In this document: positions 1 to 10,906 of the stretch, piece by piece | How the letters are laid out: the number at the start of each line of letters is the position of its first letter | Position numbering within the stretch: position 1 is the stretch's first letter | DNA from: Culex pipiens pallens | Lineage: Eukaryota; Arthropoda; Insecta; Diptera; Culicidae | Direction: 5' to 3' | Assembly (NCBI RefSeq): GCF_016801865.2 | Contig: NC_068937.1 | Span: 69,171,930 to 69,235,929, forward strand | Length of the DNA: 64,000 bases | The notes under the pieces: model-generated | What the model was told of the DNA's origin: nothing | The model's input: the letters and a program-made list of their open reading frames with translations, nothing else | Database searches by the model: none | Made by a program: the position numbers and the translations under genes

Positions 1-1059
1 TTTTGGTGTGGCAGCCTACGAGCGAAAAAGTAATTTTTGTCCAAAATTTACTTTTACACCCCAGAATCAAACATTAAAGAATAACTTTTCAACGGAGCGT
101 CCATAACCAAAGCCACTATTATGGCAGACGTATATCCTGTAGACACACCTTTCCCCAAAATATGAGCCTGATTGGTTGAAACTACTACTTTTGAGTGCCA
201 TTTTATCATTGTTCCCCGTGTCTCATTGATGGCTACTCTACACTACTCAATTTTTGCAGAAATGGTCCAAAAAAGCACTTTTTTGGTGATAACTCAAAAT
301 GTTAGCATTTCAGCAAACCACTATGTTGTGAAGAGTTGTTTATGACATAAAATTACATATCTTTGCCAAAGACAGCAAAATGTTTTGAGCCTTTATTAAG
401 GAGTTATAACTGTTTTAAGTGATTTTGAGCCTATTTTCAAGTTGCTATGTTTTCAAAATGGCGCATTTTGGCGCAAAACCGAACAATGCACCTGAAAGTG
501 CATACTTCCAACTACATTTCCTGAAAATATCTCCGTGTCTATCTATCGGTGTCTATTTTTAGATATCCCATTTTGAATTTATCAATTTATTTATATTTTT
601 ACGTGGAATCTAATTGAAAACGAGGTAATATCCCGTAAATTGAAGGATAAACGATGATGATCACGAATCCGAGGTCCGTTTTTTGATATCTCGTTACGGA
701 GGGGCAGTCGACCCCTTCCATTTTTGAACATGCGAAAAAAGAAGTGTTTTTCAATAATTTGCAGCCTGAATGGTGATAAGATAGAAATTTGGTGTCAAAG
801 GGACTTTTATGTAAAATTAGACGCCCGATTTGATGGCGTACTCAGAAGGGGTTTGGTTGTAACCATCACAAGTTATCGCGATTTTACGAAAAAAAGTTTT
901 TAAAAAGTTGGTCGTCGTTATCCGAGCTTATGGGATTTTGGCTATATGGGAGACATTGGCTTTAATCGTACGAAAAATCATGCAAACATAAAAAATTATA
1001 GTGTTTTGAAATCGGGATGATGTCAGCTATCCATTAAAATTATTATTTCATGAAAATTT
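1..1059. repeat. Non-coding repeat-type DNA at the left edge
   Basis: No coding signal. The stretch around 640-850 (GATCACGAATCCGAGGT, then a ATATCTCGT motif and a GTCAAAGGGACTTTTATG motif) has a diverged relative at about 52755-52905, so this is probably an old dispersed element. The left boundary is outside the window. Confidence 0.45.
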
Positions 1060-1586
1060 TCACAAAAATACGTATTTTTCCTGTATTTCGAAAATGCATT
1101 TTTTTTCTCTAAAGAAACCAAAAATATATTGTTGTTGCAATATGCGTATCAAATGATCAGGTTTTTTTCATACATTTTGGATGTAATAACAAAATTTTTA
1201 GAAAATACTCAAAATTTTCACAAAACTACGTCTTTTCGAAAAAAAATCAAAATTTAAATTTTTACAATATGGGTATCAAACGATCGGGATTTTTTCATAC
1301 ATTTCTAATGTAATAACAACATTTTTAGAAAATACTCAAATTTTTCACAAAACGAATAAAATACTCAAAATTTCCGTTTTTACAATGTGGGTATCGAACG
1401 ATTGGGATTTTTTCATACATTTCGAATGTAATAACAATATTTTTTGAAAATACTCCAAATTTTCAAAAAAACTGCGTATTTTCGAAAAAATACTCAAAAT
1501 TTCCGTTTTTACAATGTGGGTGTCTAACGATCGCGATTTTTTCATTCATTCGACAAACAATATTTTTTGAAATTCTCAAAATTTTC
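1060..1586. repeat. Tandem array of ~120-bp units, left part
   Basis: Units recur at about 1143, 1270, 1389 and 1517. Each holds a variant of GTATCAAACGATCGGG, then TTTTTTCATACATTT, then ACTCAAAATTTTCACAAAAC. The period is about 120-128 bp. The array resumes at 2376 after a SINE insertion. Short ORFs in it are repeat translations, not genes. Confidence 0.75.
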
Positions 1587-2375
1587 GACCGAGCCACGTA
1601 GCCTAGTTGTATCGCTTCCGCCTCGTAAGCGGTAGATCGGTGTTCAAATCCCGGCTCGGACCAACACAACTCTTTTCCCTTCTGGATTCGATTGCTTAGT
1701 AAAGGGAAGGTAGTGTATCGTCACAAACTGGACCTGGACCTGGAAAGGGGGAGCCGCAGTCGTGCGAGTAAGGCGGTTGCTTTACATCGCAAATTCCTGC
1801 TTGTGAAAAAAAACTCGGGTTCAAATCCTTGGCTCCCGGCCCAACCTTCCAAGCGTTTTTCGAGTGCAAATAATCGCCTAGCATTTATCACCCGGTGCAA
1901 AGGTTGTGCTCAGAACCTAGCGGTGCTGTGTAAGAAGCTTGGCCGCGCGCTGAGAAGAGCTTATATAGCAATACAATACTGCTCTGGTTCTAGCGATGCA
2001 CAATATAAAGAAGAACGCATGGAAGGTGGTCTACAAGAGTTACGGCTTTTCGGCTGGTCGACACACGTGTTCACCCAATACAATGGTGTTTGCGTGCGAA
2101 GTCAACAGAAAGGCCCAACAACAGTAAATTGGGCAATCCTACAATAGACCTATAATCAGGTTTAAGTGGTAGATTACTCAGAAAGAAAAAAACAAAAAAA
2201 AACTGAACCTTCTCACGACACCTTAGGGAGGCGACCTATGGAATGTTAACATTAACCTAAACATGTTAACATTAGTTGAGTGAAAAACTGCCACTGAATT
2301 CGCTCTGTAAATACAGGCCCGATACTCTTCACGGGTGTTCCCCCCAGGAACTGGGAAAGATTTACTTTACTTTTA
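1587..2375 (+). mobile_element. Long composite tRNA-headed SINE with 12-bp target duplication
   Basis: The element begins with a tRNA-Thr-like head (1588-1663). Its outer arms CCGAGCC and GGCTCGG pair, its anticodon stem is CCGC/GCGG around CTCGTAA (anticodon CGT), and it has a B box of the GTTCAAATCCC type. A second tRNA-like B box (GGGTTCAAATCC) lies near 1817. The 3' end is TTTACTTTACTTTT. The 12-bp duplication CTCAAAATTTTC is at 1575-1586 and 2376-2387, although the host array carries the same motif. The 151-residue frame at 1692-2147 is SINE sequence read as protein, not a gene. Confidence 0.75.
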
Positions 2376-2497
2376 CTCAAAATTTTCACAAAACTACGTG
2401 TTTTCGAAAAAAAAATACTCAAAATTTCCGTTTTTACAAAGTGTGTATCAAACGATCGGGATTTTTTCATACATTTCGAATGTAACAATATTTTTTG
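2376..2497. repeat. Tandem array of ~120-bp units, right part
   Basis: This continues the 1060-1586 array (ACTCAAAATTTTCACAAAAC, then GTATCAAACGATCGGG at about 2445) on the far side of the SINE. It ends abruptly at about 2497, where a LINE 3' fragment begins. Confidence 0.7.
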
Positions 2498-2728
2498 AAC
2501 GGGATACGGGGATACGACGGCGGCCTGCCGGAGTATCTCCAACAACACCTCGTACGTGGACAACTGCAACGAACCAGATCGTTCATCACCCTCAGGCACA
2601 CAACGATAAGTGGGAGGAGTGTGCTGGTTTCCGGGGTTAAGTGCTGGAACAACCTCCATCTGGAGCTGAAAACTAAACCCACATTGTCGGCATTTAAAAG
2701 TGCAATCAGAAGCGCATTTCTAAATTAG
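2498..2728 (+). pseudogene. LINE reverse transcriptase, C-terminal fragment
   Basis: This open frame encodes only the very end of a non-LTR reverse transcriptase, recognisable by GVKCWNNLHLELKTKPTLSA FKSAIRSAFLN-type residues (motif GVK-x-WN-x-L, then FK-x6-L), typical of the CR1/Jockey group tail. It stops at TAG 2726-2728 and is followed by an AT-rich stretch that may be 3' UTR. It is a 5'-truncated dead copy, and the catalytic core is absent. Confidence 0.6.
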
Positions 2729-3095
2729 TTTTAAACTTTTTGATTAACTTTTTTTTGGAAAATTTGTTTTTCTTTATTTTGGCTCTATTGTAAAATCCTA
2801 CAGTTTTGATGAAACAAGACTAAAAAATAACCTAATTTTAGTGACGTATTTGACACTTTTTCGAGATTTTAGCTAAAATTTATGGTATGAAAACTTGAAA
2901 ATGAGATAACATCAATTTTCACCGATAGATGATTATGGAAAACAGTTTCCCTGACTCAGGACAGTCCCCCCAACAAGCTCCAGGATGAATAAGCGAGGTT
3001 CATTCGAGTTCGATGAAAATAACCTTTAGACATGCTTTGATGTTGTCAAATAGAAGGGCGAAGTCCGATTTGGACGAAAATCGAGTTTCTTGCTT
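2729..3095. other. AT-rich non-coding stretch
   Basis: The start probably belongs to the 3' UTR of the preceding LINE tail. I see no gene, and no target duplication was found to close that LINE copy. Confidence 0.4.
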
Positions 3096-3318
3096 CACAG
3101 AAAAAAATGATGGTAATATACATCAGGAAATGGTGACAGATTTTGCGTCAAAAAATGATTAATTTTACCCCAGAAAATGATGAATTTTCACCAGTTTTTA
3201 AAGAATATTCCTCAGGTTCACATTTTTCCACATTTTTTATGTAATATTACTCAAAAAAGAGGTAATATTCAACCTACGAAATTTTCAACATTCCAAAATT
3301 AAACTTTTTTTTTGTGTT
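3096..3318. mobile_element. MITE, CACAGAAAAAAA family, copy 1
   Basis: The ends are CACAGAAAAAAA and a diverged TTTTTTTTGTGT. The internal ATGGTAATAT, GTGACAGATTTTG and AATATTACTCAAAAAAGAGG blocks are shared with the copies at 3687 and 3947. The right end is slightly decayed. Confidence 0.65.
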
Positions 3319-3458
3319 GTTATGGTGGTATCAACAGCCCCACTAAATTTTAACTTGATCAAACAATTTTGATTTCAATTTTTAACTTTTTTGTGCACGA
3401 TTGAGGCTGTACAAATAAAACAGACCTTACCAAAACATATTCTGTACATAACATATTA

Positions 3459-3616
3459 GGCGTCATCCATAAAGTATGTCACGCTCTAGGGGGGAGGGGG
3501 GGTCTGAGCAAGTGTGACATTGCGTGTTGTAAGTATAAGAAAAGCGTGACAAAGGGGGGGAGGGGGGGGGGTAAATTTTGGCTGATTTTAGCGTGACGTA
3601 CTTTATGGATGAAGCC
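3459..3616. mobile_element. MITE with TTA duplication (PIF/Harbinger-type), GGCGTCATCC ends
   Basis: The terminal inverted repeats are GGCGTCATCCATAAAGTA and its near-complement TACTTTATGGATGAAGCC. They are flanked by TTA at 3456-3458 and 3617-3619, the 3-bp TWA duplication typical of PIF/Harbinger. The interior holds poly-G runs. No transposase. A longer relative lies at 56540-57063. Confidence 0.75.
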
Positions 3617-3686
3617 TTACTTCAGTGAAATATGGCGAATCGAGACTAAAGTCTGAGTAAGGACATTAGATTTCAGAGTATACTTA

Positions 3687-3909
3687 CACAGAAAAAAAGA
3701 TGGTAATATTCATCAGGAAGTGGTGACAGATTCTGTGTCAAATAAAATGATGAATTTTACCTCAGAAAATGATGAATTTTCATCAGTTTTTGATGAATAT
3801 TCATCAGGTTCAAATTTTTACACATTTTTTATGTAATATTACTCAAAAAAGAGGTAATATTCAACCTACCAAATTTTCAACATTCCAAAATTAAACTTTT
3901 TTTTCTGTG
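3687..3909. mobile_element. MITE, CACAGAAAAAAA family, copy 2, with TA duplication
   Basis: The ends are CACAGAAAAAAA and TTTTTTTTCTGTG, flanked by TA at 3685-3686 and 3910-3911. It is about 220 bp with no coding capacity and is the best preserved of three local copies. Confidence 0.75.
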
Positions 3910-3946
3910 TAAAAGCATAAACTTCTGAAACCTGTTTGTTTATGCA

Positions 3947-4132
3947 CACAGAAAAAAAAGTTGAACCTGATGAATATTCATCAAAAACTGATGAAAATTC
4001 ATCATTTTTAGGATTAAAATGTATCATTTTATTGCCACAAAATCTGTCATCATTTCCTGATAAATATTACCATCATTTTTTTTATTCAACCTACCCAATT
4101 TTCAACATTCCAAAATTCAACTTTTTTTCTGT
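3947..4132. mobile_element. MITE, CACAGAAAAAAA family, copy 3, inverted
   Basis: This carries the same family in opposite orientation, with GATGAATATTCATC blocks and ends CACAGAAAAAAAAG and CTTTTTTTCTG. It lies 37 bp from copy 2, so the pair forms a head-to-head arrangement. The short ORFs here are not genes. Confidence 0.65.
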
Positions 4133-6536
4133 TCAGGGGGTCATTTTTCTGGGCGCCCTCCCGGGCAGAAAGTTGCATCTTGGAAAAATCTACCCATGTT
4201 CGTAAAAACACGAACAAGTCAAGTTCACCCCAGGGTATGGTTAAGAGATAACCGAACATGGCCACGAACATAAATTGTTCGAGGTGTATCTGCGAAAAAT
4301 CTTGTTGAGTTTATTTGACCAACAATGCCACATCAAGTTGAGTTTATAGTAGCAAACAACTGAAATCTTCCAAAAATCATATCAAGTTCATAAAGTAGAT
4401 TTTGATCCCAAAAATAATTTTATTGGTTTTTAATGCACCCCGCCACTATTCAAACCCACCCCCCCCCCTTCTTTCTCTTCACAAATATGAGTAATATTGC
4501 AGGAATATACGCACTTACATCAAAACAAGATTTTTCAAAGTTGAAAAATTATTTTACTTTAAAAATTCATTAAAAAATTGTGGAGAATGCGTTGAATTGC
4601 CAAAATGTCACAATAATTTTCCAAATCACGAAAAATCCAAAGTCTCTATATTCCATTTTTTTTTTAAATTAAAAATAGAAGTCTATGAAAATATTCCTAA
4701 AATTGCATAAGTCCAAAAATCCACAGTAAAATTTCAAAAAGCCTGGTAATGTTTCTTATCAAAATAATTTTTCAAAGTGTTGAAAAATATTCAACTGGCT
4801 GAGAGCAAAAATTTCGCAAAGTCCTGAAAATCTAATAAATTCTACCAACAATCTTGTCGTGATACGGATCCCGTAAATTTTCTAAGTGCCGGAACGATTT
4901 TTGTAGGGGGTATATCAATAATTATTAAAAACCAACTTTCGTATTTCAAAATTTCAATGAAGACGTTTTGTTAGGGACATTATTTTAGGAACAAACTGAT
5001 GTTTTTGTAAAAATCGGACGAAAATTTCCTGTAATGTCGACGATTTTTCCGAAATTTTGGTTCAAAGCAAAAATAAACATCAAAATAATTTATCATGTTT
5101 CCAAACTCCCAAAAAATTTCTATGTCCCAAAAAAATGCTTTTTCTGTAAAAAGTAAAGAATTTAAAAATATACGCAAAAATTTCAAAGTCCAGCATAAAT
5201 AAAATCAAATTTTAAAATATCAGCTCATGAAAAATTATTCTAAGTGTCGGAAATTGAAAATTCTGTCAGTGACTGCAAATTTTGCTAAGTCCAGTATAAA
5301 TTTGAAATAAAGTCAAAATAATCATTTCATGATGTTCGGGTAAAATTTTGGAAAAAATAAAATTTTCGAAATTTTTGCTAAGTCTAAAAAAACTACCACT
5401 AACAGCTCAATATCAACTGTAGATAATGCAGTATGATCATGGAATATACTTTCCATGATACGCAGTCGGTTTCAAAAGTCGTCATAACTCGAGGAGTTTA
5501 CAGCAAGATGCGAATAAACAAGCCAAGATAGTTCGAAGTTATCGCCACCAACTCACTTTCCGGCCGGGCTACTGTACATTTGGCTCAAATACAATCTTGC
5601 TTTGTTTTGCCTGTAAATAAGGATCATTTCTGAAGTACATATGTGCTTTGATTATTGTTAACAGAAATTTGACAAATTTCTTTCATCCGCTAATAACGAT
5701 ACGAAAACTATTTCATTACACTAATTTTCTCATGTTAATTTTATGCAAAATCTTCTCATATTTCGAATGAAAATGGTTTCGTAATGATAAGTGGTTGCGA
5801 ACATATTTCCCGAAAACCCTGGAAGTTTACCGTTGAAAAACATTTTTTTGTGCGACGGAAAGCCTTCGCGACTACCTTTCCAACGATGCATAACTTTTTG
5901 ATCTTTGGTAATGTATTTTGGGAGACCATTTCTCCAAATCAGGGCTATTTTTCAAAAAAAAAAATCTATTGTCCAAAAAAGTTTTTCTTCTCACAATAAT
6001 AAAATTTTCGCCAATACTTACAAATTTTGGAAAATGATGATTGCAAAATAACTGGACAGGTGTATAATGCATTTTAAAACACTTTTTTTCATTCTTATTT
6101 TGAAACCGTGGCCTGTAATTTTTTTTTTTACTATTTTATTTTTTTGGGCAGAGTCGAGGGAACTAAACTTCAAAAAATATTCGCAACGGCCTAGATTAAA
6201 ATAAACATTTGTATGCAGGTTTCAAATATGTCTGAAGGCTTCAACTATCATTTTGTTGCAATTTTTGAGCACTTACAGGTGCATTTGAAATTGAATAGAA
6301 TTTTGGCTTATTTGCAGTATTTTCAAGATATTCGAGTTTTTTAAGCCTTCCAACTTTGTGTCCCAATCTGCCTCATGGCTTAGAGTGCTCATATTTGGTC
6401 CAGTTAAATATGTCCAAACAACCCCTGAAATTTTCAGGCAGATTGGTGAGGTCGACGCCAGATGGGTATGCTTTGTTCCTAGACTCGCCCTAAATTTTTA
6501 TTTTCTTCTAAGACACTCATTTTTCAAACTGCTATA
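4133..6536. other. AT-rich non-coding DNA
   Basis: No credible gene. A local inverted motif around 4190-4275 (ACCCATGTTCG and CGAACATGG) suggests a small decayed element. Poly-C/poly-T runs lie at 4440-4470. The short frames near 5784 and 5872 overlap on opposite strands and show no recognisable motif. Confidence 0.4.
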
Positions 6537-6965
6537 CTGCCGTTCTACGCATAATTGTCCCATGTTCAAAAAAGTGCAACTGAGAAAAACGCGATTGAAA
6601 TTTTTCGACTGATTTCTGTGTTTCTACGCATAATTGTCCCGGGGGTTCCTATTCGCCCTATGTCCCTAATCGCCCCGTTAGCAGTTAATCACCCTTATTT
6701 GTGATTATCTTAATATATAACAGGTATACAAGACCTAATGCTTTGTAAAACTAATAATTACGTGTAAGAAAATACTTGGTGGGACAATTATGCGTAGAAG
6801 TTTATCGATGGGACAAACATACTTGGTGTTTATTTTCATGAGTTTCCGAACAAAGTACTAAATTTTATGTGTTTTTCTAAAAGAATACGTAAAAATAAAC
6901 TTAAAAATGACAAAAAGTCAGAATCGACCAAAAATGACATGGGACAATTATGCTTGGAACGGCAG
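6537..6965. mobile_element. MITE with 4-bp duplication, TACGCATAATTGTCCC family, copy 1
   Basis: The terminal inverted repeats are CTGCCGTTCTACGCATAATT and its complement ending GGAACGGCAG. TATA at 6533-6536 and 6966-6969 is a likely 4-bp duplication. Further internal copies of the GCATAATTGTCCC motif appear in both orientations. A second copy with a TTTA duplication lies at 38125. Confidence 0.75.
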
Positions 6966-7242
6966 TATACTGCCCATAATATATTATGCCAAACCAAATA
7001 TTCCGAGAAAAACGCTTTTTATTGTTTGTCACCAAATCTCCATCAAGGCAATTTTCCATAAGAGTGGCATATTAGCCGTTTAGTTCCCGCATCGGCAGCC
7101 AAATCTAAACACTATTTTAGTGAAATTCAAGTTTCAGAAGATGCGTTGGAACATCCTCTATCACCTGGTGCTAATAACTCGTTTTCGCCAAAACTGGATA
7201 TTAGCCGTTTTTTCAATGGTGGTAAATTTTTTACAAACTCCC

Positions 7243-7570
7243 GTGGGAGGTTGGACGGGATCCGCCTAACAAGCGGAAGATCAGATGTTCAATCCTCGAG
7301 CGGCAGCTTGGAGCCTTGATCATCCCGCAAAATCAGAACAGGTTTTTTTTCCCTGCTGTCTGCCCTTTGGAGAAACCTCGAGTTAATAAAAAAATGGACT
7401 ACTCGGGGAAGAGCTCCAATGCCAACTGACGACAGTCGGGTCAATACGGAGAGCCGATAACTGATGACAAAGAGAGAGATCTAAAAATAGCCAATAGGGA
7501 CCGCTCCAGTCCCCGTCCGTCCTCATCATTTGAAGTTGGACATCAACAGCCTACGAGCCACAACAAATCT
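7243..7570 (+). mobile_element. Decayed tRNA-related SINE
   Basis: A tRNA-like head at about 7248-7312 has an anticodon-arm-like GGATCCGCCTAACAAGCGG and a weak B box, GATGTTCAATCCTCG, followed by an unrelated body. The boundaries are approximate and no target duplication was found. Confidence 0.45.
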
Positions 7571-7861
7571 TCAAAGTTGCTCATTTCTCCTTCGCTACGT
7601 CAACCACTATGGATTTCGTCCGACCGTAGGACGGTTCGCTCTCTTGGGAAGCACATAGCTTCGGCTGACTTGTGTACTTCGGAAGGTAGTTGACTGGTCA
7701 ACTAGCCGAAGATGCGCTAACAGATTTTGATGAGTGTTCAAACTAAAAAACACGGGAGGAGAATTATTCCTTCCGCACCAACCACGCTTCAACGTACAGC
7801 ACTCTACCAGTGTATATGTGCATTGGGAAAAAGACTGTAAACAGATAGCTTGATTCTTCTC
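7571..7861. other. Unassigned flank of the copia element
   Basis: No coding signal is convincing. The minus-strand frame at 7607-7792 has no motif. The GC content is slightly higher than the surroundings, and the stretch may belong to the SINE or an unrecognised repeat. Confidence 0.3.
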
Positions 7862-8072
7862 TGTTGAGATGAACAGTCGTCATCAAGTCAACCTAGTCGG
7901 CCGAAACCCTTTCGACCTCACGTGCAGCTGTCAGAGCTGCAAAACAACAACAACAAATGTGTTACGTCATCCGTTGTAAACAGCACGTGTCAATAAAGTT
8001 CTCCAGTTTAGTTAGACAACTTACGCGTTTTTCTCCGGAACAAATCCGACCAACCTGCCACTCTGCTAATCA
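7862..8072 (+). repeat. Tentative 5' LTR of a Ty1/copia element
   Basis: The proposed LTR begins TGTTGAGATG, contains an AATAAAG at about 7992 and ends CTAATCA just before a copia-type primer binding site. No 3' LTR was found to confirm the ends, and the terminal TG/CA are only partly inverted, so the boundaries are inferred from the primer site. Confidence 0.5.
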
Positions 8073-8074
8073 GG

Positions 8075-8087
8075 CTATGGGCCCAGG
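8075..8087 (+). other. Primer binding site, initiator tRNA-Met half molecule
   Basis: CTATGGGCCCAGG is complementary to the anticodon arm of insect initiator tRNA-Met (CTGGGCCCATA). Copia-type elements use an internally cleaved half of this tRNA rather than its 3' end (family knowledge), so this motif supports the copia assignment independently of the protein. Confidence 0.75.
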
Positions 8088-8163
8088 TTGCGCGAGTACC
8101 GAAAAGTTGTTTTCGCGGCGCTTTAGTGAGTGAAGTTTTGGAAGTTGGTGAAACGGATTGAAG

Positions 8164-9018
8164 ATGGAGACCTACGGCGTTGTTGCGAGGGTGCCACTCT
8201 TCATTGGTTCGAACTACCGGTCGTGTAAGTGCCGGATGCTGGCCGTGCTGGACGAGTACGAGCTGGAAGAATGCATCCAGCAGGAGGCGGCGGAAGTGGA
8301 GGAGCTGAAGGTGAAGGAGGAGGACGCAACGGCACAGAAGGGGGTAAAGTTGAAGGCGTTGGAGAAGAGGAAGAAGAAGGAGAAACGGTGCTGGTCGTTT
8401 CTGCTTTCTCGTCTGAATGACGACCACGTCGAGCAGGTCCAGGACAAGTCGACGCCGAGGGAGATTTGTCTAGCCCTAGCTGCGATGTACGAACGGCAAA
8501 GTTTGGTGAAACGTTTGCACCTGAAGCAGGAGATGATTCTGCTACGCCAGGGGGGCGACACTCTACGGGAGCACTTCAAGAAGTTTGACCGGATCATTCG
8601 TGAGTTGAAGTCTACTGGAGCGACCATCGACGAACTCGACGTCATCTGTCATCTGCTGTTGACGGTGAATCCGAGGTTCGAGATGGTGGTGACGAGCATT
8701 CAGACGGTTCCAGAGCGAGATTTATCGCTGGAATTCGTCAGATGCGGTTTACTCGACGAGGAGACGAGGAAGAACTCCAGCGAATCGGTTGATGTGAAGA
8801 CGGAGGAAGCGGCTTTCTCGGGAACGAGTACGCTGAGGTCGCAACAGCAGAAAAAGGAGAAGGCATTCAAGTGCTTCGTTTGCGGAAAAGAGGGCCACAG
8901 ACTGCAGACTGTCCGGAGAAGAAGTCTGACGCGACGAAAGCGAGCGCACGCTACGGGTCGAGTGACGACGAGGTTTGCTTCGTCGGCGTGGAGAAGCGTC
9001 CGGAGCTGTGGGAAGTGA
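8164..9018 (+). pseudogene. Ty1/copia gag, frameshifted
   Basis: Gag is the capsid protein of the retrotransposon particle. The frame from ATG 8164 has the copia gag pattern: an N-terminal G-SNYRSCKCRMLAVLDEYELE block (family form W-K-x-R-M), then the UBN2-type capsid segment with REICLALAAMYE and LREHFKKFDRIIRELK. A zinc knuckle follows at about 8871-8895 (CFVCGKEGH), whose last cysteine has moved out of frame. A frameshift near 8900 puts the rest of the polyprotein in another frame. The GC-rich, acidic-lysine insert at 8270-8390 is unusual for gag. The copy is not functional. Confidence 0.8.
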
Positions 9019-9475
9019 GCTGGATCGTGGACTCTGGTTCATCGGAACACATCGCCAAGGAACGTGAGTTGTTCGAGGAGCTCGTGCCGTTGCCAAGAAG
9101 GGGAAGTCGATCGTTGCTGAGCATCGTGGGGTGATTCGTCTGACGTCAGCCGTGGACGGAAAGACGATCCCGATCGCGCTGAAGGAAGTTCTGTACATCC
9201 CGGAAGCCAGCGCGAACATGTTGTCGGTTCGGAAACTGGACGAGCGCGGACTGAAAGTGGAGTTCAGTTCGGGAACAGTGAGCATCAAGCAGGAGGAGAG
9301 AACTGTGGCGATCGGAAAGCAGTCGGGGAGGCTGTACCTGCTGGTTCTACACGGAGGGATGCTCCGAGGGCGGAAGCGACGAAGCGGAGAAAACCGAACC
9401 ACAACGAGGCCGAAGCAAGCGAGAACCGAAGCAGGACAAGAAGGCGTACACGAGCTTCGCTTTGAGTGCAGCTGA
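8900..9475 (+). pseudogene. Ty1/copia protease region, two frames
   Basis: After the gag frameshift the next frame carries the displaced knuckle end (ADCPEKK) and an aspartic-protease active site, WIVDSGSSEH, at about 9021-9050 (family form DSGAS). It stops at about 9132. A third frame (9131-9475) continues with the copia block KEVLYIPEASANMLSVRKL, the end of the protease domain. Integrase, reverse transcriptase and RNase H are missing, so this is a broken, non-autonomous remnant. Confidence 0.75.
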
Positions 9476-9780
9476 CTGCACCCCTGTTGCGTTGTCGGAG
9501 ATCGAGGAGCAGTCTGACGTATCGAGGTAGATGACTGCTGGTTCTACGTGGAAGCCAGATGGCGGAGCGGAAAGAACGTGTTTGGAAGTCTGCGTCCCTG
9601 CAGCAACGAAGATCAAGGAGAAGTTGAGAACAGAGGTTCCGAAGATGCGAGCGAGGCATCGACGAGCGAGTGGAGCAGGACACGGGCAAGGAGCCGGTGT
9701 GACCTGCTGCGAAGGAAGACCGAAGGAAGATCATCGAGGTCAAGAAGGTATGACGCCAAACAATTCTACGTTCAATTTTC
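9476..9780 (+). mobile_element. Copia remnant, deleted tail
   Basis: The GC-rich composition continues, and one frame ends in a basic RRKTEGRSSRSRR run. This resembles the linker before reverse transcriptase in copia polyproteins, which would mean most of integrase has been deleted internally. Composition drops to AT-rich at about 9760, marking the end of the remnant. This reading is inferential. Confidence 0.4.
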
Positions 9781-10902
9781 CTTTAAATCAATTAAGTTTG
9801 GTTTGTTTTTTAAAAGTTAAGGCCTTGTTTTTGCATCAAGTCCGGGATTGTTCAATCAATAATCAATATTGCAAAAGAAGATTAAAAAAAAACACAATAA
9901 ACCAATACAAATCAAAATTTGCATCCACGCCATCTGTTTTGTGTTTTCGATGAGCTGAGCTTTTACAACCATATTAAAATATTTGAGCTTTGAGCAAATG
10001 CATTATTGAATACTTATTACACTTTTCTTTATACCGATATTGACATGCACTGTGCCACGCATCAATTATCATTCAGCTCTTATTTTTTACATGATATTTC
10101 ATGATTTCGTTTTTAATTGGAGTTAGTCAGTAATGTATAAAGTTCTCACCATAATTTAAAATTATGCTTTTTCCTGTTCTTACTTTAGTTGATATTTACT
10201 CATTACTTCCTTTATTTACATTGATTTTATTTACACTATCTAGTCCTTTTGATTAAAATCGAGAATAATTTACTATAGATGCTCATGGCATACAATAACT
10301 ACTTTTTTTTACTAAAAAACTGCTTGAAAATGTAACGATTCATTGATTCGTTGAAACGTTTTTCGATTTTAAATCAAGTTTTTACAATCCATTTTACTAT
10401 TTACACTTGATTTATCATATTCGGTTTAAGCAAATACCATGGAATGAGCATGATTAATATACATAGCAAAATATTCTTTTCATAACATGTTTCTGCACAG
10501 TTTATTAAACCCAGCCTTTCAGACAATTAGTTTGATAAGGAGTAAGGGAATTATCCTGCTTTGAAATTATTGATTTTTTTTTGCGATTACTAGTCATATT
10601 GTACGTTAGAAAAATTTCACAAGTTTTATTATTCAAGTCTATTTTTGAGCTTAGAGATAATACATAGGACTCCTACAATTTATGATTTGGCAGTGTTGAG
10701 GCCGTTTAAAAAACATGCTGTACGTAAACTTTGTAACTTACAGATATCGAACTATTTTAAATGAAGGAAATCCTTCTTTTGATAATTGCTCGATTTGTTT
10801 TGTGTTGTACTGTTCACTGGATGTTTGAAGATGAAAAATTGTCAAGCTATCATAAATCAACTTAATAAAATTAACGAAAGAAACAAATATGTGGCCTCAA
10901 TT
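9781..10902. other. AT-rich non-coding DNA
   Basis: No gene and no obvious repeat family is visible. Composition is like the tract beyond 12.4 kb, so this may be single-copy flank or a distal part of the shakB 3' region. Confidence 0.35.
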
Positions 10903-10906
10903 TTAA

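Noticed and set aside
1060..1586. CRISPR-like array
   Set aside because: The units are about 120 bp, fully repetitive without unique spacers, and the host is a eukaryote. It is a plain tandem repeat.
1588..1663. tRNA-Thr (CGT) gene
   Set aside because: The outer and anticodon stems pair, but the T arm is mismatched, there is no Pol III terminator directly after it, and a long SINE body follows. The same reasoning applies to 59517-59597.
8008..9743. Long minus-strand frames opposite the copia remnant
   Set aside because: They are antisense shadows of a GC-rich gag and protease region, leucine/arginine/serine-rich and without domains.
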